Positions 53,422 to 62,415 are shown, numbered from the stretch's first letter. The stretch is DNA of 62,537 bases from Paraburkholderia sp. LEh10 (GCF_017814945.1 NZ_JAGIPX010000051.1:1-62537); one strand, 5' to 3'. Numbers and translations are program-made. Notes: a model not told the origin generated them from the letters alone.

Positions 53422-53914
53422 TGCACTCGACGACGCAGACAAGTCTTTACCTGCCGGCGCGCGACTTACAGACGCTCGACGCGATGGCCACGTTGTACGG
53501 CACGATGAAGCGCGAGCTGTACGCGCGGATTGCGGCCCAAGGTGGTAAGGCGAAGTCGCACAAGACGGCATTCTGCCGGGAGCCGGCATTTCGGCCCGTA
53601 TGTTCAACGCAATCGCAGTTGAACTTCAGGGACTGCTTGATGGTACAAGCAAGCTGCTGGATGTCGAGCGCAAGGATTCGCTCAAGGCGACACGCCGCCA
53701 GCAGCGCCAGCTCGATGCCAGGCGGGCGCGCACCTGGTCGAGATGGAGGCTGACCGGCTGCGCATGCATCCGCAACGCGAGGCAAAGCTTCGTCACACCA
53801 CACATCGCAATGGCCTGGCGCTGAGGCGTCTGCAGACGAAGCTGCCCGGGGTCGAACGTCGGCTCGCTGCGAATGTGCCGGAAATCTGCTTCGGCACGCG
53901 TGGCGGACTCAGGA
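53421..53914 (+). pseudogene. IS607 TnpB, N-terminal part, two frameshifts
   Basis: The first frame gives TSLYLPARDLQTLDAMATLY and KSHKTAFCRE. A shift near 53590 leads to MFNAIAVELQGLLDGTSKLL. A second near 53735 leads to RLQTKLPGVERRLAANVPEICFGTR. The gene then stops at the edge of the lpxO-like gene, so the RuvC nuclease, zinc finger and right end of the element are gone. The element can no longer make a TnpB nuclease, and any guide RNA downstream was lost too. Confidence 0.8.
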
Positions 53915-54817
53915 TTAAAGTGCGTAGATAATGCCCGCAAAGATCGATCCGAACAGGAACCACTTGATTGCGTAGTAGGTGGGTCGATGCCAAACCTTGA
54001 TCCGCTTTCCCAATCGACGGATTGCGTAGATATATTTGAACACACGATTCAGATAGCCGATACGGTCGCCGGTTTCGTTTGGAGACGCGGCGGCGCGGAG
54101 CACCGCGTTCGAGAAAGCGCGGTTAAATGCAGCAGCCCAGCGATAACGCATCGGACGTTCAATATCGCAGAAGAGAACGATGCGCGAAATTTCGGTTTCG
54201 TTTTTTGCGTAATGGATATAGGTTTCGTCGAACATGACCTCCTCACCATCGCGCCAGTAATATTTCTCTCCATCAACCTCGATATAGCAACTGGGACTGG
54301 AGGCGGTGACGAGTCCGAGATGGTAACGAATGGATCCGGCGTATGGATCGCGATGTCTAACGAGGCTCGCGCCAGGTGGTAACTGGGCAAACATCGCTGC
54401 TCTTACGGTCGGAATCTCCTGTAGCAAACGTGTCGTCACTGGACAAAGCGCCAGTGCAGACGGATGAGGATTGTCGTACCACTTCAAATAGAACCGGCGC
54501 CATCCGGTTTTGAAGAATGAGTTAAATCCTATATCGCCGTAGTTTGCTGCAGCCGCGATTTTCTGTGCTGCGTCGACTGCCATGGCTTCATCGCGGATAG
54601 TCTCCCAGTTTGCTTTAAGGGGCGCAAGTTCGGGAAAGCTAGGGGCGTCGATATACGCGCCTCGTTTCAGCGTCGAGAATATGTAGAAGATGGCATTAAT
54701 CGGCGCTAAAAAAGTTGAATGATCGGATAATTGGCGCCAGAACGCGAAGCGTACCCTGCCTCGCATTGCGACGTAGGAAGCGCTAGCCACAAACCAGAAC
54801 AAAAACAACACGCGCAC
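53915..54817 (-). CDS. lpxO: Lipid A hydroxylase LpxO-like (aspartyl/asparaginyl beta-hydroxylase family)
   Basis: A 300-residue Fe(II)/2-oxoglutarate dioxygenase. There is an N-terminal membrane anchor (MRVLFLFWFVASASYVAM) and a C-terminal hydrophobic tail. The jelly-roll core has the iron ligands in VRHRDPYAGSIRYHLGL (His-x-Asp) and the distal histidine in DETYIHYAKNETEISRIVLF, with the arginine that holds 2-oxoglutarate in RIVLF. LpxO adds a 2-OH to lipid A acyl chains at the cytoplasmic side. With pagL in the same window it points to lipid A remodelling. Its 3' end abuts the broken IS607 element. Confidence 0.88.
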   Translation of the reverse strand: MRVLFLFWFVASASYVAMRGRVRFAFWRQLSDHSTFLAPINAIFYIFSTLKRGAYIDAPSFPELAPLKANWETIRDEAMAVDAAQKIAAAANYGDIGFNSFFKTGWRRFYLKWYDNPHPSALALCPVTTRLLQEIPTVRAAMFAQLPPGASLVRHRDPYAGSIRYHLGLVTASSPSCYIEVDGEKYYWRDGEEVMFDETYIHYAKNETEISRIVLFCDIERPMRYRWAAAFNRAFSNAVLRAAASPNETGDRIGYLNRVFKYIYAIRRLGKRIKVWHRPTYYAIKWFLFGSIFAGIIYAL

Positions 54818-55616
54818 CGTACACTCCTAGGTAATCCGCCGAGATAATTCGATCGGCAAAGGTTGCTTCCGGCGCTACGACGTGTGTGCGACCGTACCGG
54901 AGTTCTATCTTAACGAGGCGGTTCGTGCCGGGCCTGTCGGGCCGTCCTTGCGTCACTCAAAGTCAGCGCGACGGAAATATCCGAGTGAAAACTAAGGGGC
55001 GAAATATGTCGACGGAGTGCACAGGCGCGCCTAAGGCTGCCGCGAATTAACTGATCGAAAAATATATCTGTGTTTTTTCGTTTCTCTCGATGACCAGCGG
55101 GAACACGCTAGCGCTCCGACGTGGATGACGAGTTCCTGTCATTTTAAATGAAGCGGAATCGGAACCGCTGCATCCATCGGTATACATGACTGATACATGA
55201 GCATGTTTGGCATGGTCGCGCGAGTCGTTGGGGACAAGGGCGTTCCCAGCCTTGAATGATTGATGTATCGCGAGCGCGAAGTCAGCGGGCGCAGGCGGCG
55301 GGACGTAAAGACGGACGCTGCGTCGACGCTCGGTTCGACATCGATAGACGCCGATCGAGACCTTGGCAGGCGGGATCTACGTTTCACTTTCAGACCATCA
55401 CTGCTGTCGTTGAAGAGTTCGCCGCGCGTCGTAATCGGGTCCGTTGATTCTTCGGCTGTGATCTGACTTCTCAAGGGCGTCGCGTGACCCGATGCGACGT
55501 GAGTGTGAACTCGGGGGCATACTCACGCATATTGCTTGCATACTCAAGCGCCGTTGCACCTCTATGTCTTCCGGCGGGAAACTATATGTGTTCACCTACA
55601 CACGAGGAGCAGTGCC
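54818..55616. other. Intergenic region upstream of the P460 gene
   Basis: About 800 bases without a supported gene. Some frames at 55139-55474 are open on both strands but arginine/serine-rich and featureless. The P460 promoter is expected near its end. Confidence 0.3.
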
Positions 55617-56195
55617 ATGAGAATTGCCGGTATCTTGGGCGTCGCCCTGACAGGATTGTCCGTGACGATTGCCGTTGCTGCATACGGGCAGACGGATACG
55701 CGCTTGCCCTACAAAGGGACGACCGCGACTGTTGTCGACGGCAAGGGAAATATGCAGGTGCCCGCCGATTACCGGACAACTTATCAGATGCTGGGGAGCT
55801 GGGCTGTCGCCGCAGACAATGGCGCGGGATCAAAGCAATTGCACGTGGTCTACGCATCTCCAGGGACCATCGCCGCGTACCGCAAGGACGGACATTTCCC
55901 GGATGGCACTGTTCTCGTGAAAGAAGTGTACAAGACGAACACGAAGCCAATGACGACCGGAACGGTAAGTAGTGCCGGCACCCTTTCTGGCTGGTTCGTA
56001 ATGGTTAAAGATGACGTCGGACGCTTTCCGGAAAACAAGCTTTGGGGCGACGGATGGGGTTGGTCCTGGTTTGATGCAACCGATCCGAAGAAAACTACAT
56101 CCACAGACTATAAGAAGGACTGCCAGTCGTGTCACATACCGGCTCAAGCGTCAGACTGGATATACACAACGGGTTATCCGCCCCTGAGTCGATAA
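55617..56195 (+). CDS. Cytochrome P460 family protein
   Basis: The start at ATG 55617 has gaggag at good distance. The 192-residue protein starts with a signal peptide (AGILGVALTGLSVTIAVAAY). Next are YRTTYQMLGSWAVAADNGAG, HVVYASPGTIAAYRKDG, FPDGTVLVKEVYK, WFVMVKDDVGRF, GWGWSWFDATDP and the haem attachment motif CQSCH (169-173). P460 cytochromes carry a c-type haem with an unusual lysine or tyrosine cross-link; some oxidise hydroxylamine, others act on NO. The cross-linking residue cannot be told here. CcsB or Ccm would be needed for maturation. Confidence 0.9.
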   Translation: MRIAGILGVALTGLSVTIAVAAYGQTDTRLPYKGTTATVVDGKGNMQVPADYRTTYQMLGSWAVAADNGAGSKQLHVVYASPGTIAAYRKDGHFPDGTVLVKEVYKTNTKPMTTGTVSSAGTLSGWFVMVKDDVGRFPENKLWGDGWGWSWFDATDPKKTTSTDYKKDCQSCHIPAQASDWIYTTGYPPLSR

Positions 56196-56382
56196 AGCGC
56201 GCACGGCCTCGATGAGGTGTCGGTTGAGCCACTGCTCTCGTTCGAGCATTTTGGGGAAGCGAGGGTCACGGTGAGGTGCTGGTTGTCCTTCGCTTTCGAA
56301 AATTTCCCATGGTGCCTGACAAGAGGCGCTGAACGGTTCGACCGATGCAACATTTTGGCGAAATACCGAGGAGGTAAATCAT

Positions 56383-57300
56383 ATGAAGGCAATCATTGTG
56401 ACGGACCCGGCTGCCGGGACGGCCGGCATGAAGCTCGCCGACCGGCCTGAGCCGGAGGCAGCGATAAACGATGTCATCGTTCAGGTCCATGCGTCGGGGT
56501 TCACTTGGGATGAGCTGACGTGGCCCTCGACGTGGACCGATCGTCAAGGCCGTGACCGGACACCATCGATTCCCGGGCAAGAGTTGGCAGGTGTAGTCAC
56601 CGCTCTCGGCTATGGCACGAGGGGATTATCGGTGGGACAACGCGTGTTCGGACTTACGGACTCATATCGCAGCGGTACCTTGGCCGAGTATGTGGCGATT
56701 GAGGCACGCAACCTCGCGCCGCTGCCGGGCGACGTCGACTTCGCGGTCGGCGCGAGCGTCGCGATGCCAGGGTTGACCGCGTGGCAGGGATTGTTCGACC
56801 ACGGTCGCATCGAGGCCGGCCAAAGCGTTCTGGTGCATGGCGCGGCCGGTGCAGTCGGTTCGATCGTAACTCAGCTCGCACGGGAGGCAGGCGCCTATGT
56901 CATAGGCACGGGACGCGCTGGGCACCGTCGGGCGGCACTCGAGTTCGGCGCGCACGAATTTATCGATCTTGAGAACGACGACCTGAAAGATGTCAGTGCA
57001 GTGGATTTGGTTTTCGATGTGTTCGGTGGCGACATCGGGAAGCGATCCGCTGGTGTGGTCCGAGCCGGAGGAACGCTGGTGACAATCGCCGGGCCGGCCG
57101 AGGCGCGACCTGTAGACGGACTGGCGATCGACTTCGTTGTCGTATCCGATCGCACGCAACTGAGCGAAGTCATCCAGCGTGTCCGTGAGGGACGGTTACG
57201 CACGCATATCGGCAAAGTCTCTAACCTCGAGGACGCAGTTAGCGCGCTCAACCCGACCGAAAAGACCAACGGAAAAACGATCATAAGAATTCGTCCGTGA
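56383..57300 (+). CDS. NADP-dependent quinone oxidoreductase-like MDR protein, copy 1
   Basis: A 305-residue medium-chain dehydrogenase/reductase without zinc ligands. The start has cgaggaggtaaatcat ahead. The N-terminal GroES-like domain contains PSIPGQELAGVVTALG and GQRVFGLTDSYRSGTLAEYV. The Rossmann domain has SVLVHGAAGAVGSIVTQLAREA with the glycine-rich AAGAVGS turn. It then runs VDLVFDVFGGDIGKRSAGVV and ends GKTIIRIRP. Such enzymes reduce quinones or enones using NADPH. A second, clearly homologous gene follows directly. Confidence 0.92.
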   Translation: MKAIIVTDPAAGTAGMKLADRPEPEAAINDVIVQVHASGFTWDELTWPSTWTDRQGRDRTPSIPGQELAGVVTALGYGTRGLSVGQRVFGLTDSYRSGTLAEYVAIEARNLAPLPGDVDFAVGASVAMPGLTAWQGLFDHGRIEAGQSVLVHGAAGAVGSIVTQLAREAGAYVIGTGRAGHRRAALEFGAHEFIDLENDDLKDVSAVDLVFDVFGGDIGKRSAGVVRAGGTLVTIAGPAEARPVDGLAIDFVVVSDRTQLSEVIQRVREGRLRTHIGKVSNLEDAVSALNPTEKTNGKTIIRIRP

Positions 57301-57363
57301 GCGATACACGGCCGTCACTGCGACGGTTCCAGTAAAGAAGCACGCAACATGGAGAGAATGCAC

Positions 57364-58281
57364 ATGAAGGCGATTGTGGCAACCGATCAGACGGCGGGAT
57401 TGGCAGGATTGAAACTTGTCGAGCGGCCGGAGCCGACGGCCGGGATAAATGACCTTATTGTTCGGATTCAGGCATCCGGGTTCGTCCCCACTGAAATGGC
57501 ATGGCCCTCGACTTGGACAGATCGCAGCGACCATGACCGAAAACCGTCGATCCCTGGCCACGAGCTGGCCGGAGTGGTTACCGCTCTCGGCTACGGAACG
57601 ACGGGTCTGTCTGTGGGCCAAAGGGTGTTCGGCCTCGCCGACTGGTACCGTGACGGAACCTTGGCGGAGTATGTGGCGATTGAGGCGCGTAACTTGGCAC
57701 CGCTGCCCGGGGACGTTGACTTTACGGTGGGCGCCAGCCTGCCAATCTCGGGACTGACCGCCTGGCAAGGGCTGTTTCAACATGGACGCCTTCAGGCAGG
57801 CCAGCGCGTGCTCGCTCACGGTGCGGCTGGGGCAGTCGGAACGATGGTGACGCAACTCGCGCGAGAGGCCGGCGCTTATGTCATTGGCACAGGGCGCGCC
57901 GCCGACCGTCAGAAGGCCCTCGACTTCGGCTCGCAAGAGTTTGTCGACCTCGATAGCGATACGCTGGAGGACGTCGGCGGAGTTGATCTTGTGTTCGATG
58001 TCATCGGTGGCGACATCGGCAAACGATCCGCAGGCTTGGTTCGAGCCGGAGGGACACTGGTGTCTGTTGTCGGGCCGTCCGAGGCGCGTCCTTATAACGG
58101 GCGTGCGATTGATTTTGTTGTTGAGTCCGATCGCGCCCAATTGAGCGAGATTGTCCAGCGGGTGCGGGACGGACGACTACGGACCAACATTGGCGAGATC
58201 TCGACCCTCGACGATGCCGTCGCGGCCTTGAACGCGACCAAACGACGTGAAGGGAAGACGATTATCCGCATTCGGCAGTGA
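57364..58281 (+). CDS. NADP-dependent quinone oxidoreductase-like MDR protein, copy 2
   Basis: I choose ATG 57364 (MKAIVATDQTAGLAGLKLV), which matches copy 1 and has ggagag ahead; ATG 57349 is also in frame. The 305-residue product parallels copy 1 along its whole length (PSIPGHELAGVVTALGYGT, RVLAHGAAGAVGTMVTQLAR, GGDIGKRSAGLVRAGGTLV). They are tandem duplicates that have diverged at many positions. Both appear intact. Probable role: detoxifying reduction of quinones or unsaturated carbonyls. Confidence 0.92.
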   Translation: MKAIVATDQTAGLAGLKLVERPEPTAGINDLIVRIQASGFVPTEMAWPSTWTDRSDHDRKPSIPGHELAGVVTALGYGTTGLSVGQRVFGLADWYRDGTLAEYVAIEARNLAPLPGDVDFTVGASLPISGLTAWQGLFQHGRLQAGQRVLAHGAAGAVGTMVTQLAREAGAYVIGTGRAADRQKALDFGSQEFVDLDSDTLEDVGGVDLVFDVIGGDIGKRSAGLVRAGGTLVSVVGPSEARPYNGRAIDFVVESDRAQLSEIVQRVRDGRLRTNIGEISTLDDAVAALNATKRREGKTIIRIRQ

Positions 58282-58767
58282 GAAGTCAGTAAAGCGCGGT
58301 AACCGATACACGTAACTATTTGCTTGCTCGCCCGAGCGCGTTGCTGCGGTCAGTCCAGCCAAAATGCAGTACATGAGCGATGCATGAAGCTCGACTGCCA
58401 ACGGTAACGCGTTCCGCGATCGGCCAGTCAACGGAGTCTCTTGACTGCGGTATCGAAAGTCGCAGGACGCGTTCGCGTTCGAACGACGGCATATTCGCCA
58501 TGTGTCGCCCTGAAGACGGGAACGGACGGCGCGTTCTCCGGGAAATAACATTCCGCGCCACACGACGGTTTTGACCTGTCGCTCGGGATTGACAGGACCG
58601 ATCCAATCCAATCCATGGCTAAAGTAATGCTCGGGTGTGGTCCGCGAGTGTCCCGGCAGAGAGCTGCGCTACGAGTTTAGTGGCGCTCCACCGTTGGTTC
58701 GTCAAGTAGCGACGGCACGTAGAGCGAGCGCCATAACGATATATCCATCAGATTAAGGAGGTTTAAC
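58282..58767. other. Intergenic region upstream of msrA
   Basis: About 485 bases, no supported gene. Immediately before msrA lies the strong ribosome-binding site taaggaggtttaac. Confidence 0.4.
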
Positions 58768-59319
58768 ATGCATCAGCGTGCTGTACTTGCTGGGGGATGC
58801 TTCTGGGGAATGCAGGAGCTAATCCGCAAGCTTCCCGGTGTTGTTTCGACTCGCGTCGGTTATACCGGGGGCGACATTTTGAACGCGACCTACCGCAATC
58901 ATGGCACTCATGCGGAGGGGATCGAGATAGTCTTCGATACAACGCAGACTAGCTACCGGCGCATTCTGGAGTACTTCTTTCAAATCCACGATCCGACGAC
59001 ACTGGACCGTCAAGGTAACGATGTGGGAACAAGCTACCGTTCCGCGATTTTCTATACGACCGACGAGCAGAAAAAGGTGGCGCTGGAGACCATTGCCGAC
59101 GTGGAAGCATCGGGCCGGTGGCCGGGCAGCGTTGTCACTGAGCTTGAGCCTGTCGGACACTTCTGGGAAGCTGAGCCGGAGCATCAGGACTATCTTGAGA
59201 AGCAGCCGGGAGGGTATACCTGTCACTTTCCTCGTCAAAACTGGGTCCTTCCGAAGAGCGAGACAGTAGACGATTCCGCGACAATTCATACTCTTGCTCG
59301 CGCGAATACCCGGTCTTAG
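58768..59319 (+). CDS. msrA: Peptide methionine sulfoxide reductase A
   Basis: A 183-residue enzyme that reduces S-methionine sulfoxide in proteins. The catalytic motif GCFWGM (Cys11) is near the N terminus, followed by VGYTGGDILNATYRNHGTHA, EYFFQIHDPTTLDRQGNDVG, TSYRSAIFY and VGHFWEAEPEHQDYL. All usual MsrA signatures are present. Its stop lies 12 bases before the ccmA start, so it may be co-transcribed with the cytochrome c maturation genes, an unusual pairing that fits repair of oxidised periplasmic or cytosolic proteins. Confidence 0.95.
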   Translation: MHQRAVLAGGCFWGMQELIRKLPGVVSTRVGYTGGDILNATYRNHGTHAEGIEIVFDTTQTSYRRILEYFFQIHDPTTLDRQGNDVGTSYRSAIFYTTDEQKKVALETIADVEASGRWPGSVVTELEPVGHFWEAEPEHQDYLEKQPGGYTCHFPRQNWVLPKSETVDDSATIHTLARANTRS

Positions 59320-59331
59320 GTGCAGTACGTC

Positions 59332-60009
59332 ATGCAAGAACTTTGCGTCTGGCCAGATGGCAGTGTTCGCACTGGGTGCCGGGTGCTCAACGCGGTGCGT
59401 CTCGGTTGCGAACGAAACCAGCGTCGGCTGTTCAACGACGTGAGCTTCGGCCTCGCGGCCGGTGACATGTTGCGCATCATAGGTCCCAACGGCAGCGGAA
59501 AAAGCAGCCTTCTGCGTCTGCTATGCGGGTTGGCTCAGCCGGCTTTGGGGCATGTTGAGCTGTTCGGCCAAGCCCTTGCCCAGCAGCGCGGAGCCCTCGC
59601 TTCTCGGCTGCTATGGATAGGGCATGCCCCCGGTGTGAAGGCACTCTTGACCGTTGAGGAAAACCTGTCATGGCTAGGAGCATTGCACGGGCGCGATGCG
59701 ATCGCCGCCGTAGAGCGGGCGATCGTCGCGGTGGGCCTGCGCGGCTTTGAGGACACGCGCTGCCATGCCCTGTCGGCGGGCCAGCAGCGTCGCGTCGCAT
59801 TGGCGCGCCTGTACCTGCCCAGTGCGCCAATGCTGTGGCTACTGGATGAACCGTTCACGGCGCTGGATAGGGCAGGCACAGCGCAACTTGAAGCGCACTT
59901 GGCAGTGCATTGTGAGCGCGGCGGTACGGTGGTGCTGACTACGCACCACGAACTGACCCAACGGGCGCGAGCTTACGCTGTCCTTGATCTTGGGCAGTAC
60001 GCCACGTGA
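59332..60009 (+). CDS. ccmA: Cytochrome c maturation ATPase CcmA
   Basis: An ABC ATPase that drives release of haem-loaded CcmE. Starts at GTG 59320, ATG 59332 and GTG 59383 are possible; the family normally begins near LNAVRLGCERNQRRLFNDVS, favouring the last, but ATG 59332 has a better upstream aggtg site. Walker A is GPNGSGKSSLLRL; the ABC signature LSAGQQRRVALARL and Walker B MLWLLDEPFTALD are intact, and the H-loop is in TTHHELT. It overlaps ccmB. Confidence 0.93.
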   Translation: MQELCVWPDGSVRTGCRVLNAVRLGCERNQRRLFNDVSFGLAAGDMLRIIGPNGSGKSSLLRLLCGLAQPALGHVELFGQALAQQRGALASRLLWIGHAPGVKALLTVEENLSWLGALHGRDAIAAVERAIVAVGLRGFEDTRCHALSAGQQRRVALARLYLPSAPMLWLLDEPFTALDRAGTAQLEAHLAVHCERGGTVVLTTHHELTQRARAYAVLDLGQYAT

Positions 60010-60677
60010 CCATGGTCGTGATTTCCTTACTTAACCGCGAGTTGCGTCTGTTATGTCGCCAACCAGGGGACGTTGTTAACCCCTTAGCGTTTTTCTCCGT
60101 TGTCGTTGCGCTGTTTCCGCTAGCGCTGGGGGCGCAATCACAGTTTCTGCAACAAGCCGCGCCAGGGCTAGTGTGGGTCGCGGCGCTGCTGGCCATGCTG
60201 CTTTCGCTAGACGGCCTGTTTCGTGCTGATTTCGAAGATGGTTCGCTGGAGCAATGGATGCTTTCATCGCACTCGATGCTGGTGCTGGTACTGGTCAAAG
60301 TAACCGCGCACTGGATTTGCAGCGGCCTGGCGATGGTGGTGATGGCCCCTCTCCTTGCCCTGATGCTCGGCCTCCCAACCCATTGCTTTGGCGCGCTGCT
60401 GCTTTCCCTGTTGCTGGGGACGCCTGTGCTCATCCTGCTCGGTGCAGTCGGCGCCGCGCTCACGGTTGGTTTGCGTCGAGGCGGGTTGTTACTGGGGCTG
60501 CTAATCCTGCCGCTGTATGTCCCGGTGCTGATCCTAGGTAGCGGTGCTCTGCAAGCCGCGTTGCAGGGCCTGCCTGTTGCGGGATACCTGCTGTGGTTGT
60601 CGTGCCTTACTGCGCTGGCAATGACTTTGGCGCCGTTTGCGATTGCCGCGGCGCTTTCCATCAGTGTCGCCGAATGA
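60006..60677 (+). CDS. ccmB: Cytochrome c maturation membrane protein CcmB
   Basis: About 220 residues (GTG 60006 or ATG 60012). It has six hydrophobic segments, beginning LRLLCRQPGDVVNPLAFFSVVVALFPLALG, then WVAALLAMLLSLDGLFRADFEDGSLEQ, the conserved cytoplasmic segment of the family, and glycine/leucine-rich helices (GLLLGLLILPLYVPVLIL). With CcmA it forms the ABC transporter-like part of the System I haem-delivery complex. Confidence 0.93.
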   Translation: MTMVVISLLNRELRLLCRQPGDVVNPLAFFSVVVALFPLALGAQSQFLQQAAPGLVWVAALLAMLLSLDGLFRADFEDGSLEQWMLSSHSMLVLVLVKVTAHWICSGLAMVVMAPLLALMLGLPTHCFGALLLSLLLGTPVLILLGAVGAALTVGLRRGGLLLGLLILPLYVPVLILGSGALQAALQGLPVAGYLLWLSCLTALAMTLAPFAIAAALSISVAE

Positions 60678-60724
60678 CGCGCCATCCGTGGTGCCGACCC
60701 GACGACCGCTCAAGAGCAACTCGA

Positions 60725-61480
60725 ATGAACTGGACCTGGCTACACAAATGGGGCTCGCCAAAGCTGTTCTACTCCATGAGTGGCAGGTGTCTGCCATGGC
60801 TCGCATCTGCGAGCGCGCTTTTGCTCGTGATCGGCCTGTCATGGGGACTGGCATTTGCGCCCGCAGACTACCAGCAGGGCGACAGCTTTCGCATTATGTA
60901 CATCCACGTGCCGGCTGCTCTGCTTGCTCAATCGATCTACGTCATGTTGGCGACTGCCGGGGTCATCGGGGCGATCTGGAAAATAAAGCTGGCGGACGTC
61001 GCGCTGCAGCAGGCGGCCCCCATCGGCGCCTGGATGACATTCATCGCGCTGAGCACTGGGGCGATCTGGGGCAAGCCCACCTGGGGCACTTACTGGGTAT
61101 GGGACGCACGCCTGACCTCCATGCTCATCCTGCTGTTCCTGTATCTAGGTGTCATCGCGTTGGGCCAGGCGATCACCAATCGCGATAATGCCGCGCGCGC
61201 CTGCGCGGTGCTATCCGTGGTCGGCGTTGTCAACATTCCCATCATCAAGTATTCGGTCGAATGGTGGAACACTTTGCACCAGCCCGCCAGCTTCTCGCTG
61301 ACGCATGCACCGGCCATGCCGGCGCAGATGTGGCTGCCATTGTTATTAGCCGTGCTGGGATTCTATTGCTTCTTCGGAGCGGTATTGTTCGCGCGTATGC
61401 GCCTGGAAGTGCTGCAGCGCGAGACCGGCAGCCGCTGGGCGGACGCTGAGGTCGCCCGGCTTCTGGAGAGTCGGACATGA
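60725..61480 (+). CDS. ccmC: Cytochrome c maturation protein CcmC
   Basis: The start ATG 60725 gives MNWTWLHKWGSPKLFYSMSG and 251 residues. Six membrane helices surround the haem-handling domain WGKPTWGTYWVWDARLTSML. The histidine ligands lie in MYIHVPAALLAQ and SVEWWNTLHQPA. CcmC loads haem onto CcmE. It overlaps ccmD (ATGA at 61477-61480). Confidence 0.95.
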   Translation: MNWTWLHKWGSPKLFYSMSGRCLPWLASASALLLVIGLSWGLAFAPADYQQGDSFRIMYIHVPAALLAQSIYVMLATAGVIGAIWKIKLADVALQQAAPIGAWMTFIALSTGAIWGKPTWGTYWVWDARLTSMLILLFLYLGVIALGQAITNRDNAARACAVLSVVGVVNIPIIKYSVEWWNTLHQPASFSLTHAPAMPAQMWLPLLLAVLGFYCFFGAVLFARMRLEVLQRETGSRWADAEVARLLESRT

Positions 61481-61656
61481 TCGCATTCGTGTCGTTCGCT
61501 GATTTTCTCGCCATGGATGGACACGGCGCCTACGTCTGGAGTGGCTATGGTTTGTGCGTTGCTCTATTGGCATTGAACGTGATGCTGCCTTTGCTGGCAC
61601 GCCGTCGGTACCTGAATAAACTCGCGCGCAGCCGACGCCGGGAGGTTTCGCAATGA
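61477..61656 (+). CDS. ccmD: Cytochrome c maturation protein CcmD
   Basis: A 59-residue protein. It begins MIAFVSFADFLAMDGHGAYVW, which includes the family's conserved MDGHGAYVW, then a single membrane helix (LCVALLALNVMLPLLA) and a basic tail (RRRYLNKLARSRRRE). CcmD helps release haem-loaded CcmE from CcmABC. Start and stop each overlap the neighbouring genes by 4 bases. Confidence 0.92.
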   Translation: MIAFVSFADFLAMDGHGAYVWSGYGLCVALLALNVMLPLLARRRYLNKLARSRRREVSQ

Positions 61657-62120
61657 CTCCCGCACGAAAAAAGCGACTGTATTGGATGCTGGCGCTGCTC
61701 TGTGGCGCAAGCGCGGCCGCGGCGTTGGCAATGGCGGCGTTGCGGCAAAACATCAATCTGTTTTACACCCCAACTCAGATCGCGGCTGGTGAGGCACCGC
61801 GCGGCACACGCATTCGCGCGGGTGGGCTGGTAGAGACGGGTTCGTTGAAACGCACGCCGCGTTCACTGGCACTGCGATTTGTCGTGACGGACGGGGAGAG
61901 CAGTATCCTCGTGCGCTACGAGGGCATTCTGCCCGACCTTTTCCGCGAGGGCCAAGGTATTGTCGCCATGGGTCACATAGAGCCCGACGGGGTACTCGAC
62001 GCTGATGAAGTCCTTGCCAAGCATGATGAGAAATACATGCCACCTGAAGCGATGGGTGCGCTGAAGAAAACCGGTGTGAAAGAGCAGCTTTCGCACGGCA
62101 AACAGGAGTCGTATCGATGA
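61653..62120 (+). CDS. ccmE: Haem chaperone CcmE
   Basis: A 155-residue periplasmic protein anchored by an N-terminal helix (KRLYWMLALLCGASAAAALA). The beta-barrel core follows and the covalent haem-binding histidine is in HDEKYMPPE (His124). ALRFVVTDG and GQGIVAMGHIEPDG are typical. It carries haem from CcmABCD to CcmF/H. It overlaps ccmF. Confidence 0.95.
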   Translation: MTPARKKRLYWMLALLCGASAAAALAMAALRQNINLFYTPTQIAAGEAPRGTRIRAGGLVETGSLKRTPRSLALRFVVTDGESSILVRYEGILPDLFREGQGIVAMGHIEPDGVLDADEVLAKHDEKYMPPEAMGALKKTGVKEQLSHGKQESYR

Positions 62121-62415
62121 TCCCAGAGCTCGGACTATTAGCCCTGATCCTGGCGCTATGTCTCGCGCTGGTTCAAGCAAGCGTCCCGTTAGTAGGCGCC
62201 TGGCAGGGCGATCCGCGCTGGATGGCGCTGGCGAGGCCGGCCGCGTGGGGACAGCTCATGTTCTTGATGTTCAGTTTCGCCTGCCTGGCGCACGCGTTCC
62301 TGACTGACGATTTCTCGGTTGCGTATGTTGCGCAAAATTCAAACAGCGCGCTGCCCTGGTATTACAAGTTCAGCGCAATCTGGGGTGCGCACGAGGGCTC
62401 GTTGCTCCTATGGGT
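62117..62415 (+). pseudogene. ccmF: Haem lyase CcmF, cut by an insertion sequence
   Basis: The first 100 residues of CcmF are present: MIPELGLLALILALCLALVQ, WGQLMFLMFSFACLAHAFL and YKFSAIWGAHEGSLLLW, the start of the haem-binding WWD region. At about 62416 the sequence becomes an insertion-sequence end and the frame stops 13 codons later. The remaining 500 or more residues are displaced or lost. Without CcmF the haem-ligation step of System I should fail, unless a further copy exists. Confidence 0.88.

Noticed and set aside
55139..55474. 111-residue minus-strand frame
   Set aside because: Arginine/serine-rich with no motif, no ribosome-binding site, and open on both strands: typical of chance in GC-rich DNA.
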